64,000 bases of DNA from Sphingobacterium sp. ML3W (GTDB lineage Bacteria; Bacteroidota; Bacteroidia; Sphingobacteriales; Sphingobacteriaceae), in NCBI RefSeq assembly GCF_000747525.1, contig NZ_CP009278.1, positions 434,001 to 498,000 on the forward strand. Direction: 5' to 3'. Positions 9,203 through 17,774 of this stretch are shown here, piece after piece (positions within the stretch are counted from its first letter, which is position 1; each line of letters opens with the position of its first letter). Both the position numbers and the translations under genes were made by a program. The notes under the pieces are model-generated. The model ran no database searches. It was given only the letters and a program-made list of their open reading frames with translations, and had not been told where the DNA came from.

Positions 9203-10903
9203 TTAAAAACCAGCTGCAGTATCGTCACCCCTGGGGTCTGCACCTGTCTGTAATTTTCCGTTCGGTAAACGGATGATATTCTCAACTCGTCCAATATTAC
9301 CGCGTGGAGAAATTTTGTATCCAGCGTTTTCCAATGATTTCCTTACTTTAGATGCTATTGCTTTTTTCTCTACGTCAATATGATCTGGTAGCCATTGATG
9401 ATGAAAACGTGGGGCAGTAACCGATTGTTGCGCGTTTTGATGGAAGTCAATGACATTAATAATGGTCTGGAAGACTGAGGTCATTATGGTGGAGCCTCCT
9501 GGTGTTCCAACAACCATATAGAGTTCCTTATCTTTTTCTACAATTGTTGGTGTCATGGAGCTTAACATTCTTTTATTGGGTTCAATCGCATTTGCTTTTC
9601 CGCCAACAAGACCATAGATATTAGGAACTCCTGGTTTAACGGAGAAGTCATCCATCTCATCATTTAATATAAAACCAGCTCCTGTTACAAAAACACGGGA
9701 GCCATATGAGTTGTTAAGTGTAGTGGTGATGGAAACTGCATTTCCTTCGGGGTCTACGATGCTAAAATGTGTGGTTTCTTCTGATTCATATCCAGGAAAT
9801 TTAGCGGCTTTTACATCTGTGCTTGGTGTCGCCTTTGCTAAACTTATCGCTTTTAATCTGTTGTTGTTGAAAATAGAATCTGTAAGTTCTTTTACGGGTA
9901 CGCGAATGAAGTCGGGGTCGCCTAGGTATGCTGCTCTGTCGGCGTAAATACGACGTTCTGCTTCAACCATTACCCGAATGGTAGAATCACTTTGGAACCC
10001 CCATTTTGTTAGCGGGAACTGTGCTACAGATTGTAAGAGCGCAACTAAAGCGGGGCCGCCACTTGAAGGGGGCGCCATGCATATGATTTTATGTCCCCGA
10101 TAGTACCCTGTAACTGGTTCTCGCCAAACGGCATGGTAATTTTCCAAGTCATTATGGTTGATAATGCCATTGGCACTCTTCATTTCTTTAACAATCAGGT
10201 CGGCTGTAATACCTTTATAAAAGCCATCGCGACCTTGTTCCGCGATTCTTTTAATGGTATTGGCTAGTTCTTGTTGCTGAAATACATCATTTGTTTTCCA
10301 GTTTGTTGTTTTAAGTATGGGTGCACCATCAGGATTGTATTTTTCAAAACTTTCTTTAAAATGGTTAAATTCTTCCGCTTGTTGTTTGGTGATTTGAAAA
10401 CCATTTTGAGCTAATGCAATTGCTGGAGCTAGCAATGTTTTCCAATCTAGTTTTCCGTATTTATTATGGGCTTCAACCATCCCTGCAACAGAGCCAGGTA
10501 CTCCAGCGGACAAATGTCCATAAACACTTAAATTTTCAATGACATTCCCCTGCTTATCCAAATACATATCTGCATATCCTTTTTCGGGCGATTTTTCTCT
10601 AAAGTCCAAGGCATTGACCTCGCCTTTATTACTTCGATAGACCATAAAGCCGCCGCCGCCAATATTTCCCGCATTTGGGTATACAACGGCTAATGCAAAT
10701 TGTACTGCAACAGCAGCATCAATAGCATTTCCTCCCATTTTTAAGATGTCTACACCTACTTTTGACGCGAGGGGATGAGCGGTAACAACTGCTGCTTTGT
10801 CAAATGTTTCTGGATTTTTACTGAGTCTATGTGATACACTGCAAGATTGAGCAAATAAAGCTGCGCCTGTTATCCATATATAAAACCTGTATTTTTTTAT
10901 CAT
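9203..10903 (-). CDS. ggt: gamma-glutamyltransferase (lipoprotein)
   Basis: 566 residues. It hydrolyses or transfers the gamma-glutamyl group of glutathione and related peptides. The N-terminus is a lipoprotein signal ending in FAQSC, so the enzyme is anchored in the envelope rather than free in the periplasm. The proenzyme cleavage site and catalytic threonine are at ETTHFSIVD (around residue 380), followed by NAVSITTTLN and the GSRVF region of the small subunit. PSSGGPALV and GGSTIM substrate-site motifs are also visible. It starts 2 bases after the stop of the upstream secreted protein, so the two are cotranscribed. Confidence 0.96.
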   Translation of the reverse strand: MIKKYRFYIWITGAALFAQSCSVSHRLSKNPETFDKAAVVTAHPLASKVGVDILKMGGNAIDAAVAVQFALAVVYPNAGNIGGGGFMVYRSNKGEVNALDFREKSPEKGYADMYLDKQGNVIENLSVYGHLSAGVPGSVAGMVEAHNKYGKLDWKTLLAPAIALAQNGFQITKQQAEEFNHFKESFEKYNPDGAPILKTTNWKTNDVFQQQELANTIKRIAEQGRDGFYKGITADLIVKEMKSANGIINHNDLENYHAVWREPVTGYYRGHKIICMAPPSSGGPALVALLQSVAQFPLTKWGFQSDSTIRVMVEAERRIYADRAAYLGDPDFIRVPVKELTDSIFNNNRLKAISLAKATPSTDVKAAKFPGYESEETTHFSIVDPEGNAVSITTTLNNSYGSRVFVTGAGFILNDEMDDFSVKPGVPNIYGLVGGKANAIEPNKRMLSSMTPTIVEKDKELYMVVGTPGGSTIMTSVFQTIINVIDFHQNAQQSVTAPRFHHQWLPDHIDVEKKAIASKVRKSLENAGYKISPRGNIGRVENIIRLPNGKLQTGADPRGDDTAAGF

Positions 10904-10905
10904 CT

Positions 10906-11964
10906 TTAGTCGGTTACGGGGTGTATTTTTTCAAAATTCCCATCTAAATGGTCAATTTTAATTTTATATTTTTTGACATGATTAGGAGCCGATCCCATAC
11001 CAATTCCGACCATACCACCACCAAATCCTGAACCTATGGAAGCGGAGACAAAGATATTAGTGCTGTTCTCATCTACTAGTCCATAAAAATAATATTCATC
11101 ATTTTGCATAACGAGTGGATAGTAACCGTAATTTGTGGAGATATAGGTCTCATCATTATCGACAATAGCATATATCTGGGAGTCTTTTAATTTGACAATC
11201 TTTCCCTTATCATTCGTGTAATAATAATACTTGATTCTTCCTTTGGAATCTCTCTTATCTGCAAGAGGGTGATTGGGTTTCTGGAATTTAAGGCTCTCGT
11301 AATCCAAGTAAATACCATCTACTAGATGCTCGGCTGAATATAAGGGCAATTGCTCTTTTTCTTTATAATCGATATTTTTGATATCATGGATTGATAGTGA
11401 TTCAGGTGATGATATCTGGGCAGCGAGGTTTGTACGAATAAAGGAATCAATAATATAACTTCCCTTTTTTAATAATTTGTTGGAAACGTCTAATCCAGAA
11501 ACTTGAAAGCTACTATCGATGTGGTTAATCGAGAAGTAATAGTTTCCCTTTTTTTGATAGAGGTTAGCTCGAAAATCGAAAAATCCTTTTTCTTTTATTC
11601 CACCGCCTATTTCGGAGAAGGAGAGTCTTCTGATCTGCAGTAAGAGCGTGTCACTGTTTTGGCTAGTTTGCGTAACCGTTTCCAAATATCTCTGTAATTG
11701 CTCTTCAAGAGCCGGGTTAGCAATAACTTTTGCAGATTTCCCTAGAAAACCTTTTTGTATGATACCATAATGAGTGGTGTCATTCCTGGAATCAAGTACA
11801 TATATTTTTCTAAAATTACTTTCTAGTACGACATCATTCGAGTCATATTGAAGTTTAAATTCTTTATCTCGGTCTTGAGCTGCAGCTTGCAATCCAATCA
11901 TTAAGATTGTAAATAGCAAATGGTATTTTAATGTATGGAGGTAATTTGTGAAATTCATTTCCAA
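10906..11964 (-). CDS. secreted hypothetical protein, cotranscribed with ggt
   Basis: About 352 residues. The signal peptide ends at LQAAAQ (around residue 30); an alternative start is the Met two codons later. The mature protein is beta-rich with many Tyr and Asp residues (YYYYTNDKGK, SQIYAIVDNDETYIS) and a glycine-rich turn near the C-terminus (GSGFGGGMVGIGMGS). I do not recognise a domain family. Its stop is 2 bases from the ggt start, implying translational or at least transcriptional coupling. A role in envelope peptide metabolism is inference from that context alone. Confidence 0.65.
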   Translation of the reverse strand: MEMNFTNYLHTLKYHLLFTILMIGLQAAAQDRDKEFKLQYDSNDVVLESNFRKIYVLDSRNDTTHYGIIQKGFLGKSAKVIANPALEEQLQRYLETVTQTSQNSDTLLLQIRRLSFSEIGGGIKEKGFFDFRANLYQKKGNYYFSINHIDSSFQVSGLDVSNKLLKKGSYIIDSFIRTNLAAQISSPESLSIHDIKNIDYKEKEQLPLYSAEHLVDGIYLDYESLKFQKPNHPLADKRDSKGRIKYYYYTNDKGKIVKLKDSQIYAIVDNDETYISTNYGYYPLVMQNDEYYFYGLVDENSTNIFVSASIGSGFGGGMVGIGMGSAPNHVKKYKIKIDHLDGNFEKIHPVTD

Positions 11965-12001
11965 AGGGAATTAATGATCTGCATTAAAGATAAAGAAATT
12001 A

Positions 12002-12034
12002 AAAGGCTGTATCAAGTTTCTTGATACAGCCTTT
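12002..12034 (-). terminator. terminator of the dtd-MazG operon
   Basis: A 15-bp perfect stem (AAAGGCTGTATCAAG at 12002-12016, complement at 12020-12034) with a 3-nt loop. Read on the minus strand it ends with TTTTAATTT. It lies downstream of the MazG-like gene. Confidence 0.85.
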
Positions 12035-12129
12035 CAACAGTTCTCGATGGAACTGTATTAAAATTAATTTGGTACTAATATAAACGATTAATGCTGCCAA
12101 ATTGTTGTGTGTTGTGAAGGATTAAAATA

Positions 12130-12456
12130 TTATTTTAATTTATCATTGTTCTTATGGCGATCGGCATCCCGTATTGATTTCTTTTCTAAATTTTTTTCTA
12201 AAGCATCTGTCAAATCGATTCCAGTTTGGTTTGCCAAACACATCAATACAAACAGAACATCGGCCATTTCATCTGCGAGATTTACTTCCTTATCCGACTT
12301 CTTAAATGATTGTTCCCCATATTGTCGAGCCATTATTCTAGCGACTTCTCCAACCTCCTCCATGAGCATTGCAGTATTGGTTAACTCATTGAAATAACGA
12401 ACTCCTGTCGTGTTAATCCACTTGTCAATGGTTTCTTGTGCTTCTTTTATTGTCAT
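12130..12456 (-). CDS. MazG-like nucleotide pyrophosphohydrolase
   Basis: 108 residues, an all-helical single-domain NTP pyrophosphohydrolase. The metal-binding ExxE motif is in LMEEVGEVAR, and the matching E/D pair is in LADEMADVLFVL. Such short MazG-like enzymes hydrolyse canonical or damaged dNTPs to monophosphates. It starts 4 bases after the dtd stop, so both are in one operon, a common pairing of house-cleaning genes. Confidence 0.88.
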   Translation of the reverse strand: MTIKEAQETIDKWINTTGVRYFNELTNTAMLMEEVGEVARIMARQYGEQSFKKSDKEVNLADEMADVLFVLMCLANQTGIDLTDALEKNLEKKSIRDADRHKNNDKLK

Positions 12457-12460
12457 TGTA

Positions 12461-12919
12461 TTAGAAATTATCTTTATCTTCTGTGTTCATTATAATTGTA
12501 ACGGGGCCATCATTTAACAAATCAATTTTCATATCAGCTCCAAAGATGCCCTGTTGTACTTCTTTCCCCAATAAAATAGTGAGATAATCTGCCAATTGAT
12601 CATACATTGGTTGTGCTTTATCTGGTTTGGCGGCACGTGTAAAGGAGGGACGATTTCCTTTTTTGGTTTGTGCAAATAAAGTGAATTGTGAAATGAGTAA
12701 GATGTTGCCAGAAATATCAAGAACCGATTTGTTCATCAGGCCTTTATCATCATTGAATATACGGAGATTGACAAATTTTTGAGCCATCCACTTCATGCTT
12801 TCGGTGGTATCTTCATCTGCAATTCCGATTAGGATTAATAGACCATCTTTAATTTGCCCTGTGATCGTGTTATCGACCGAACAGCTGGCCCTAGAAACTC
12901 GTTGTATTACTGCACGCAT
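12461..12919 (-). CDS. dtd: D-aminoacyl-tRNA deacylase
   Basis: 152 residues. It removes D-amino acids and glycine mischarged on tRNAs. MRAVIQRVSRASC opens the protein, the SQFTLFAQ motif with the active-site threonine lies near residue 80, and the Gly-cisPro type motif appears as NDGPVTI near the C-terminus. Length and motifs match Dtd. It is first in a two-gene operon with the MazG-like hydrolase. Confidence 0.95.
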   Translation of the reverse strand: MRAVIQRVSRASCSVDNTITGQIKDGLLILIGIADEDTTESMKWMAQKFVNLRIFNDDKGLMNKSVLDISGNILLISQFTLFAQTKKGNRPSFTRAAKPDKAQPMYDQLADYLTILLGKEVQQGIFGADMKIDLLNDGPVTIIMNTEDKDNF

Positions 12920-13025
12920 ATAGCAATATTAAGAAAAATATTATTAAATACGATTCTCTCGCTTCTATTGCGGAAAGGTGTTGGACTGCGATGAACAATC
13001 GGAAAGAATATGGTTTGTACGTATT

Positions 13026-13065
13026 AACCACTGAGGTCTATATCAATATATAGACCTCAGTGGTT
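13026..13065 (-). terminator. long perfect hairpin after the thiamine-type TonB receptor
   Basis: An 18-bp perfect stem (13026-13043 with 13048-13065, 4-nt loop) starts 3 bases after the receptor stop codon. There is no T tract after it on the minus strand, so it may be a terminator that does not need one or an RNA-stabilising 3' end. Confidence 0.65.
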
Positions 13066-13068
13066 GGA

Positions 13069-15489
13069 CTAAAATTTGACATTTACACTTAACATATAAT
13101 TTGTTGTAGCTTGAGGATAATAGAAATTAAAGGATTTGCGTGTGTCGCCATCCATGTATCCCCATGTGTAGCCATTTGTCTCGTACTTTTCATTCAAGAT
13201 ATTATTGATCATTAGTCCAATGCCTATATTTTTCACTCCTAAAATTGAGAAGCTGTAATTCATTCTTATATTGTTGACAAAAGATGGATTAATACTTCTC
13301 TCTTTAGCTGAGGTATTATCTAGATATTGTCTTGAAATATATTTAGATATTAATGCAAGTTCTAATGAATGAAATGGGCTATATGAAAATTCACTCGATA
13401 TTATGGTAGCTGGGGAGAGTGCAATATCTGTTCGTTTTAGTATTTCACCGCTTGTTTCATCTGAAAAGTTTTTTATTTTATTTTCGCTAAATGCTGCTGT
13501 TGCTTTCCATCCAAATCTATTCGAAATTTTCCATGCAGCGTCTAGTTCTATACCTAAACGGTAACTATTAGGAATGTTTATTCTTAGTGTTGAACCTACA
13601 TCATTTAGGGCACCTGTAGGGATGAGCTGGTCTTTGTAGAACATCCCGTAAAAGTTAGTTCCCAAGTTGAATTTATCATTTTTGAGTCGATAGCCAAGCT
13701 CCAAATCTTGCATTTTCTCGGGCTTTGGGTTGTGTCCTAATAGATCGATAAAATCATTACGAACAGGTTCCTTACTGGCATAGGCATAAGAAGCGTATAA
13801 ATTTGAATGCTCATTTAATAGGTAAGTGAAACCCAACTTTGGATTTAAAAAGTTGAATTTTCTATGAAAATCCATTGCTTTGATTTTATCATCATCACCT
13901 TTAATGGTGTAACTAATATTTCGATACTGTATATCCGCAAATAATAGCCAGTTATTTAACGTAAGGTCTGCTTTTAAAAATGTGCTGGCATCGTTTTTTT
14001 TGGCATTATTTAAATAATATTTATCTCCTAAATTACTGGTCGAAGCATATTCGGCCCAGATGACTTCACCATAATGATCACCTTTGTACTGATTTATAGC
14101 ACCTCCCCATGTAAATTTTAAATATTCAGATGGATTGTAGTTGAATGAAAAGGTTGTCCCATAAAAATGATTATCTAACCATCTTCTCCTTATTAAATCT
14201 GTTTTGGATATGGTATCTGCACCTATAATGACAGGAGGCAGATTGTATTTGGATAATTTTTCCTCGGGGCGAAACTCTTCATAATAACCGGCTCCTCTGG
14301 TGTAATGCAAAGCAGCATTGAATGTCAACTTCTCATTAATAAAGTTACTGTAATGTAGTTGATGGTGTGTTTGTGTGTAATTGTCGGTTTGATTTTTGTA
14401 TAAATACTTGTTATAAGTTCGGCCCGAGTTTAATAGATTTTCTGTTTCCTCGGCAGTATAGCCATCATTACTGGCATAGTCTTTCATTCCTTCTACATCA
14501 TTTTTAAGTCTTGGTTCGGGAGTTCCATACCAAGATTGATAGGTTTGTTCTTTACCTGAGAACACGATTGCCTTTAAAATATGCTTATCGCTATAATAGC
14601 CACCATCGACATAGAATGATTTTAGGTTAGACGATGCACGGTCAATATACCCATCACTTAATATACGGGAAAGTCGAACATTGAATGCAAATTTATCGTT
14701 CAAAAGCCCTGAACCAATTTTTAACGTATTTTTCCAGGAGTTATAAGAACCAAAGGAGTTGTTGAATTCTACGCTTGGCTCTTTATCCAATATATTGGAC
14801 TGTATATTCAGTGAAGCTCCAAATGAACCGGCTCCATTTGTAGAGGTACCTATACCTCTTTGTATTTGGATACTTTCGGTGGAAGAAGCAAAATCTGGAA
14901 GGTTGACGAAGAATGAACCCATACTTTCTGCATCATTGAGCGGTATACCATTTAGCGTAACGTTTATGCGCGCATTGTCAGAACCACGAATTCGCATACT
15001 GGTATAGCCGATACCAGCTCCGGCATCGGATCCAATCACTACAGAGGGTGTCTGATCTAACAGGTAAGGAATGTCTTGTCCGACATTGTTTTTAGCAATG
15101 TCTTCTTTGGTCAGATTTTTATAGGTTGTAGAAGAATTGCTTTTGGCACGTGTTGCTTGTACAATAATTTCCTCGGTCTTTATCATATGAGGATTAAGGT
15201 AAATTTCTAATATTTTATTGCCGAGTAAATTGAATTGTTTTTTTTCGGGGCTGTAACCCATATAGGATATAGCAACGTCATATTTTCCATTGGATAGCTC
15301 AGAAAATTTTGATATTCCATTTCGATCCGATATCGAAGTTCTAATCTGACTATTTATCAGGTTGATACTAGCACCCTGCAAAGTCTTTTTCGTTACATTG
15401 TCTAATACTTTGATAGTAAGATTGTTCTGCGCATAAGAGGATAGCGCTATACCTAAAAATACTACTGTGTTGATTAAATTTTTAATCAT
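13069..15489 (-). CDS. TonB-dependent receptor, predicted thiamine/TPP uptake
   Basis: 806 residues. The signal peptide (MIKNLINTVVFLGIALSSYAQ region) is followed by a CarboxypepD_reg domain (about residues 24-105), a TonB-box-like segment near EEIIVQATRA, a plug domain (about 120-230, with MRIRGSDNARINVTLNGIPL) and a 22-strand barrel ending in an aromatic strand (LSVNVKF). It imports a large or scarce solute across the outer membrane using TonB energy. The TPP riboswitch just upstream makes thiamine, TPP or a precursor the likely substrate. This matches the thiamine-regulated outer-membrane receptors predicted in Bacteroidota. No SusD-like partner is next to it. Confidence 0.9.
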   Translation of the reverse strand: MIKNLINTVVFLGIALSSYAQNNLTIKVLDNVTKKTLQGASINLINSQIRTSISDRNGISKFSELSNGKYDVAISYMGYSPEKKQFNLLGNKILEIYLNPHMIKTEEIIVQATRAKSNSSTTYKNLTKEDIAKNNVGQDIPYLLDQTPSVVIGSDAGAGIGYTSMRIRGSDNARINVTLNGIPLNDAESMGSFFVNLPDFASSTESIQIQRGIGTSTNGAGSFGASLNIQSNILDKEPSVEFNNSFGSYNSWKNTLKIGSGLLNDKFAFNVRLSRILSDGYIDRASSNLKSFYVDGGYYSDKHILKAIVFSGKEQTYQSWYGTPEPRLKNDVEGMKDYASNDGYTAEETENLLNSGRTYNKYLYKNQTDNYTQTHHQLHYSNFINEKLTFNAALHYTRGAGYYEEFRPEEKLSKYNLPPVIIGADTISKTDLIRRRWLDNHFYGTTFSFNYNPSEYLKFTWGGAINQYKGDHYGEVIWAEYASTSNLGDKYYLNNAKKNDASTFLKADLTLNNWLLFADIQYRNISYTIKGDDDKIKAMDFHRKFNFLNPKLGFTYLLNEHSNLYASYAYASKEPVRNDFIDLLGHNPKPEKMQDLELGYRLKNDKFNLGTNFYGMFYKDQLIPTGALNDVGSTLRINIPNSYRLGIELDAAWKISNRFGWKATAAFSENKIKNFSDETSGEILKRTDIALSPATIISSEFSYSPFHSLELALISKYISRQYLDNTSAKERSINPSFVNNIRMNYSFSILGVKNIGIGLMINNILNEKYETNGYTWGYMDGDTRKSFNFYYPQATTNYMLSVNVKF

Positions 15490-15560
15490 GTTTTTTTAAT
15501 TGAATTTTGAGTTAAACAACTATTGCAAGGGGTTACAACAGTTTTTACTTATTTAACTAA

Positions 15561-15668
15561 CCTTTTCCCTCCGCCAGCATTATCTGGATCAGGTGCACAA
15601 TACAAACCGTATTGTTGGGTATATTCTCAGCCTTTATTCGTGTTCTTAGAACAAGGCACCCCTTATTG
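15561..15668 (-). promoter_or_regulatory. TPP riboswitch (thi box)
   Basis: Read on the minus strand, the sequence contains the conserved thi-box blocks in order: AGGGGTGCC, GGCTGAGA followed by ACCC, then CACCTGATCCAGATAATG and CTGGCGGAGGGAAA. Only TPP aptamers carry this combination. The aptamer ends about 70 bases before the receptor start codon. Between them, AACTGTTG and CAATAGTT could form a hairpin (one G-U pair), but no T tract follows, so control may act on translation. Confidence 0.95.
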
Positions 15669-16230
15669 ATATGCGAAGTTATCAAATAATATCAGTACTA
15701 AAAAGATTAAGTGTAATTTCCTGAATTAGTGAGAGGGAGCGAGTTTTTAGGTATTCGTATATAAATAAGAAATTATGATATAGATTTAGTATCGTCTTAT
15801 TAAGTCATTTGGGATTAAGCTTAAAAAGAATGTTTAATTTCTAATGTGAAAGTTCTGAATTGTTAAATCAAAATTCATCTATTGGAGTAGTTTACTGTCA
15901 TTGCGTCAGTGAATAGCTACAAATTTTACATTCTATCTGTAGAAAGTGTTTTTTTTGATAATTAATTGGCCGTAATTAAACTTATTTCATATCTTCAATA
16001 AATATGCTAAAATTTAATTATTTAGCTGTTTGTGATTATTTTTAGCAATTAAAGAATTTATATTAAACCTGAAATTCATTTGAAATTCGTTTAGGTTAAT
16101 GTAAGTAAGTTGTTTTTTAACTTTTATCATGATTAAATAATTAAACTATTTATGTAAGTTTGATTTTTTTAATGGTAATAATTTTTTTACTAAACTTTGG
16201 CACGAATTTTAACGTTATTAATCACAATTG
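15669..16230. other. intergenic region without recognisable genes
   Basis: About 560 AT-rich bases between the divergent TPP-controlled receptor and the amidohydrolase. I see no ORF with protein-like content and no structured RNA. It must contain the promoters of both flanking genes. A 12-nt segment at 16093-16104 is complementary to the hairpin at 16231-16254. Confidence 0.5.
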
Positions 16231-16254
16231 CTTTACATTAACCTGAATGTAAAG
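16231..16254 (+). promoter_or_regulatory. leader hairpin before the amidohydrolase
   Basis: CTTTACATT (16231-16239) pairs perfectly with AATGTAAAG (16246-16254). Its left half is also the exact complement of AGGTTAATGTAA at 16093-16104. The hairpin lies 23 bases before the likely start codon at 16278 and could be an operator or a folded leader. Confidence 0.35.
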
Positions 16255-16277
16255 TGATTCTTAAAGTTTTTATGATA

Positions 16278-17447
16278 ATGAAATATTTTAGCGCTAACTA
16301 TATCTTACCAATTACATCTTTGCCAATTAAAGATGGAGTGGTGAAAGTAAATGATGATGGAGAAATTCTAGGTATTTATGAGAGTAAGTCGATGGAATTG
16401 AAGGGCCAGCATATTGAAAAATTTGATGGAGTTATTGTTCCGGGATTTATCAATGCGCATTGTCATTTAGAATTGTCCCACATGAAGGGTGCGATTCCGC
16501 AAAAAACTGGATTACCAGCTTTTCTTACTAGTGTTATGACCAGTCGAACTTCTTCACTGAAAGTGATTGATAAGGCCATGGCTGCTGCAGATGAACAAAT
16601 GTATAACAATGGTATCGTAGCGGTAGCTGACCATGCAAATACGGATAATACTTCTAAGATTAAGGAATCTAGTAAAATCCTATACCACACTTTTGTTGAA
16701 TTTTTTGGTGTAGAACCAGACGAGGCTGACGGCAAATTGCAAGAGGCAAAAGATTTGATACACGAATTTGACCCTGCGCATTCGTCAATTACTCCTCATG
16801 CGCCATACTCTTGTTCTAAGATTCTACTTAAAAAATTTAAGAAAGCTGTTCCTGATGTCAATATTATTAGTATTCATAACCAAGAAAGTGATGAAGAGAA
16901 TAAATTATTTAGATATAAAACGGGTGAGTTTTTAGATTTTTTTAAAAAAATAGGTAAGAATCCTGATTTATTCAAGGCTCAGGCACGTAATTCAATACAA
17001 TCTTATTTACCGTATTTGCCTCATCCTAATAAGTTGATTCTAGTGCATAATACTTACACTTCGTTAAAGGATTTGGATTTTGTAGATAGAATGGGACGTG
17101 ATATTGTTTGGTGTTTTTGCCCGAAAGCTAATCTATATATTGAGGGGCAATTACCTAAAGTGCTCAATTTTGTGAATGATAATCAGAAAATTGTAATAGG
17201 TACAGATAGTTTAGCATCTAATGATTCGCTATCAATTTTAGATGAGCTTAAAGTCTTGCATAAACATTTTGAAAGTTTAGATTTTCAGCAGACGATTCAA
17301 TGGGCCACGATTAACGGAGCGCAAGCTTTGAATATCGATGATCAATTTGGATCAATTGAAATAGGTAAAAAACCAGGTTTGGTGTTATTGAAAAATATGG
17401 AACACTTTAGGTTAACGGATAAAGTTTCTGTACAACGATTAGCATAA
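16278..17447 (+). CDS. amidohydrolase-family deaminase (SsnA / aminofutalosine deaminase-like)
   Basis: About 389 residues from the ATG at 16278 (MKYFSANYIL); ATGs 6 and 24 bases upstream give longer, less likely N-termini. Metal-ligand motifs of the TIM-barrel amidohydrolases are present: GFINAHCHLEL (HxH, residue about 60), TPHAPYSCS, SIHNQES (His), LVHNTY (His) and GTDSLASN (Asp). This arrangement fits purine or aminofutalosine deaminases. The exact substrate cannot be settled from sequence; if menaquinone is made by the futalosine route, aminodeoxyfutalosine is a candidate. It is followed 34 bases later by acyP. Confidence 0.82.
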   Translation: MKYFSANYILPITSLPIKDGVVKVNDDGEILGIYESKSMELKGQHIEKFDGVIVPGFINAHCHLELSHMKGAIPQKTGLPAFLTSVMTSRTSSLKVIDKAMAAADEQMYNNGIVAVADHANTDNTSKIKESSKILYHTFVEFFGVEPDEADGKLQEAKDLIHEFDPAHSSITPHAPYSCSKILLKKFKKAVPDVNIISIHNQESDEENKLFRYKTGEFLDFFKKIGKNPDLFKAQARNSIQSYLPYLPHPNKLILVHNTYTSLKDLDFVDRMGRDIVWCFCPKANLYIEGQLPKVLNFVNDNQKIVIGTDSLASNDSLSILDELKVLHKHFESLDFQQTIQWATINGAQALNIDDQFGSIEIGKKPGLVLLKNMEHFRLTDKVSVQRLA

Positions 17448-17468
17448 TAAAATACTCAAAATCTTCTG

Positions 17469-17477
17469 TACTTTTGT
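17469..17477 (+). promoter_or_regulatory. -7 box almost abutting the acyP start codon
   Basis: TACTTTTGT matches TAnnTTTGY and ends 4 bases before the ATG at 17482. A transcript starting at the usual distance would be leaderless or nearly so. Confidence 0.5.
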
Positions 17478-17481
17478 TGAT

Positions 17482-17763
17482 ATGAAACATTTCAATATTT
17501 CTATCAAGGGAAAAGTACAGGGGGTTTACTTTAGACTCTCTACAAAAGCTGTAGCGGACCAATTGGGAGTTAAGGGGTTTGTGAAAAACGTGGCCGATGG
17601 TTCTGTTTATGTAGAGGCTGAAGGTGATGATTTTGCATTGACTTCCTTAGTTGAATTCTGTGAAGAGGGACCTGAACGTGCAGAGGTAGAAGAGGTGACA
17701 TGTGAAGAGGGAGATTGGAAGGGATTTAAGAATTTTGAAGTGCTTAAATTATCATCTAAATAA
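17482..17763 (+). CDS. acyP: acylphosphatase
   Basis: 93 residues, the usual length. It hydrolyses the carboxyl-phosphate bond of acyl phosphates. The catalytic signature is GKVQGVYFR (arginine at the end of the loop, residue about 18) and GFVKNVADGSVYVEAEG (the asparagine near residue 36). It is cytoplasmic. It stops 11 bases before the TTG start of the flippase gene. Confidence 0.94.
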   Translation: MKHFNISIKGKVQGVYFRLSTKAVADQLGVKGFVKNVADGSVYVEAEGDDFALTSLVEFCEEGPERAEVEEVTCEEGDWKGFKNFEVLKLSSK

Positions 17764-17774
17764 ATTCTACCATC

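Noticed and set aside
12107..12397. Plus-strand ORF opposite the MazG-like gene
   Set aside because: It is antisense to a gene with clear family motifs, and has none itself.
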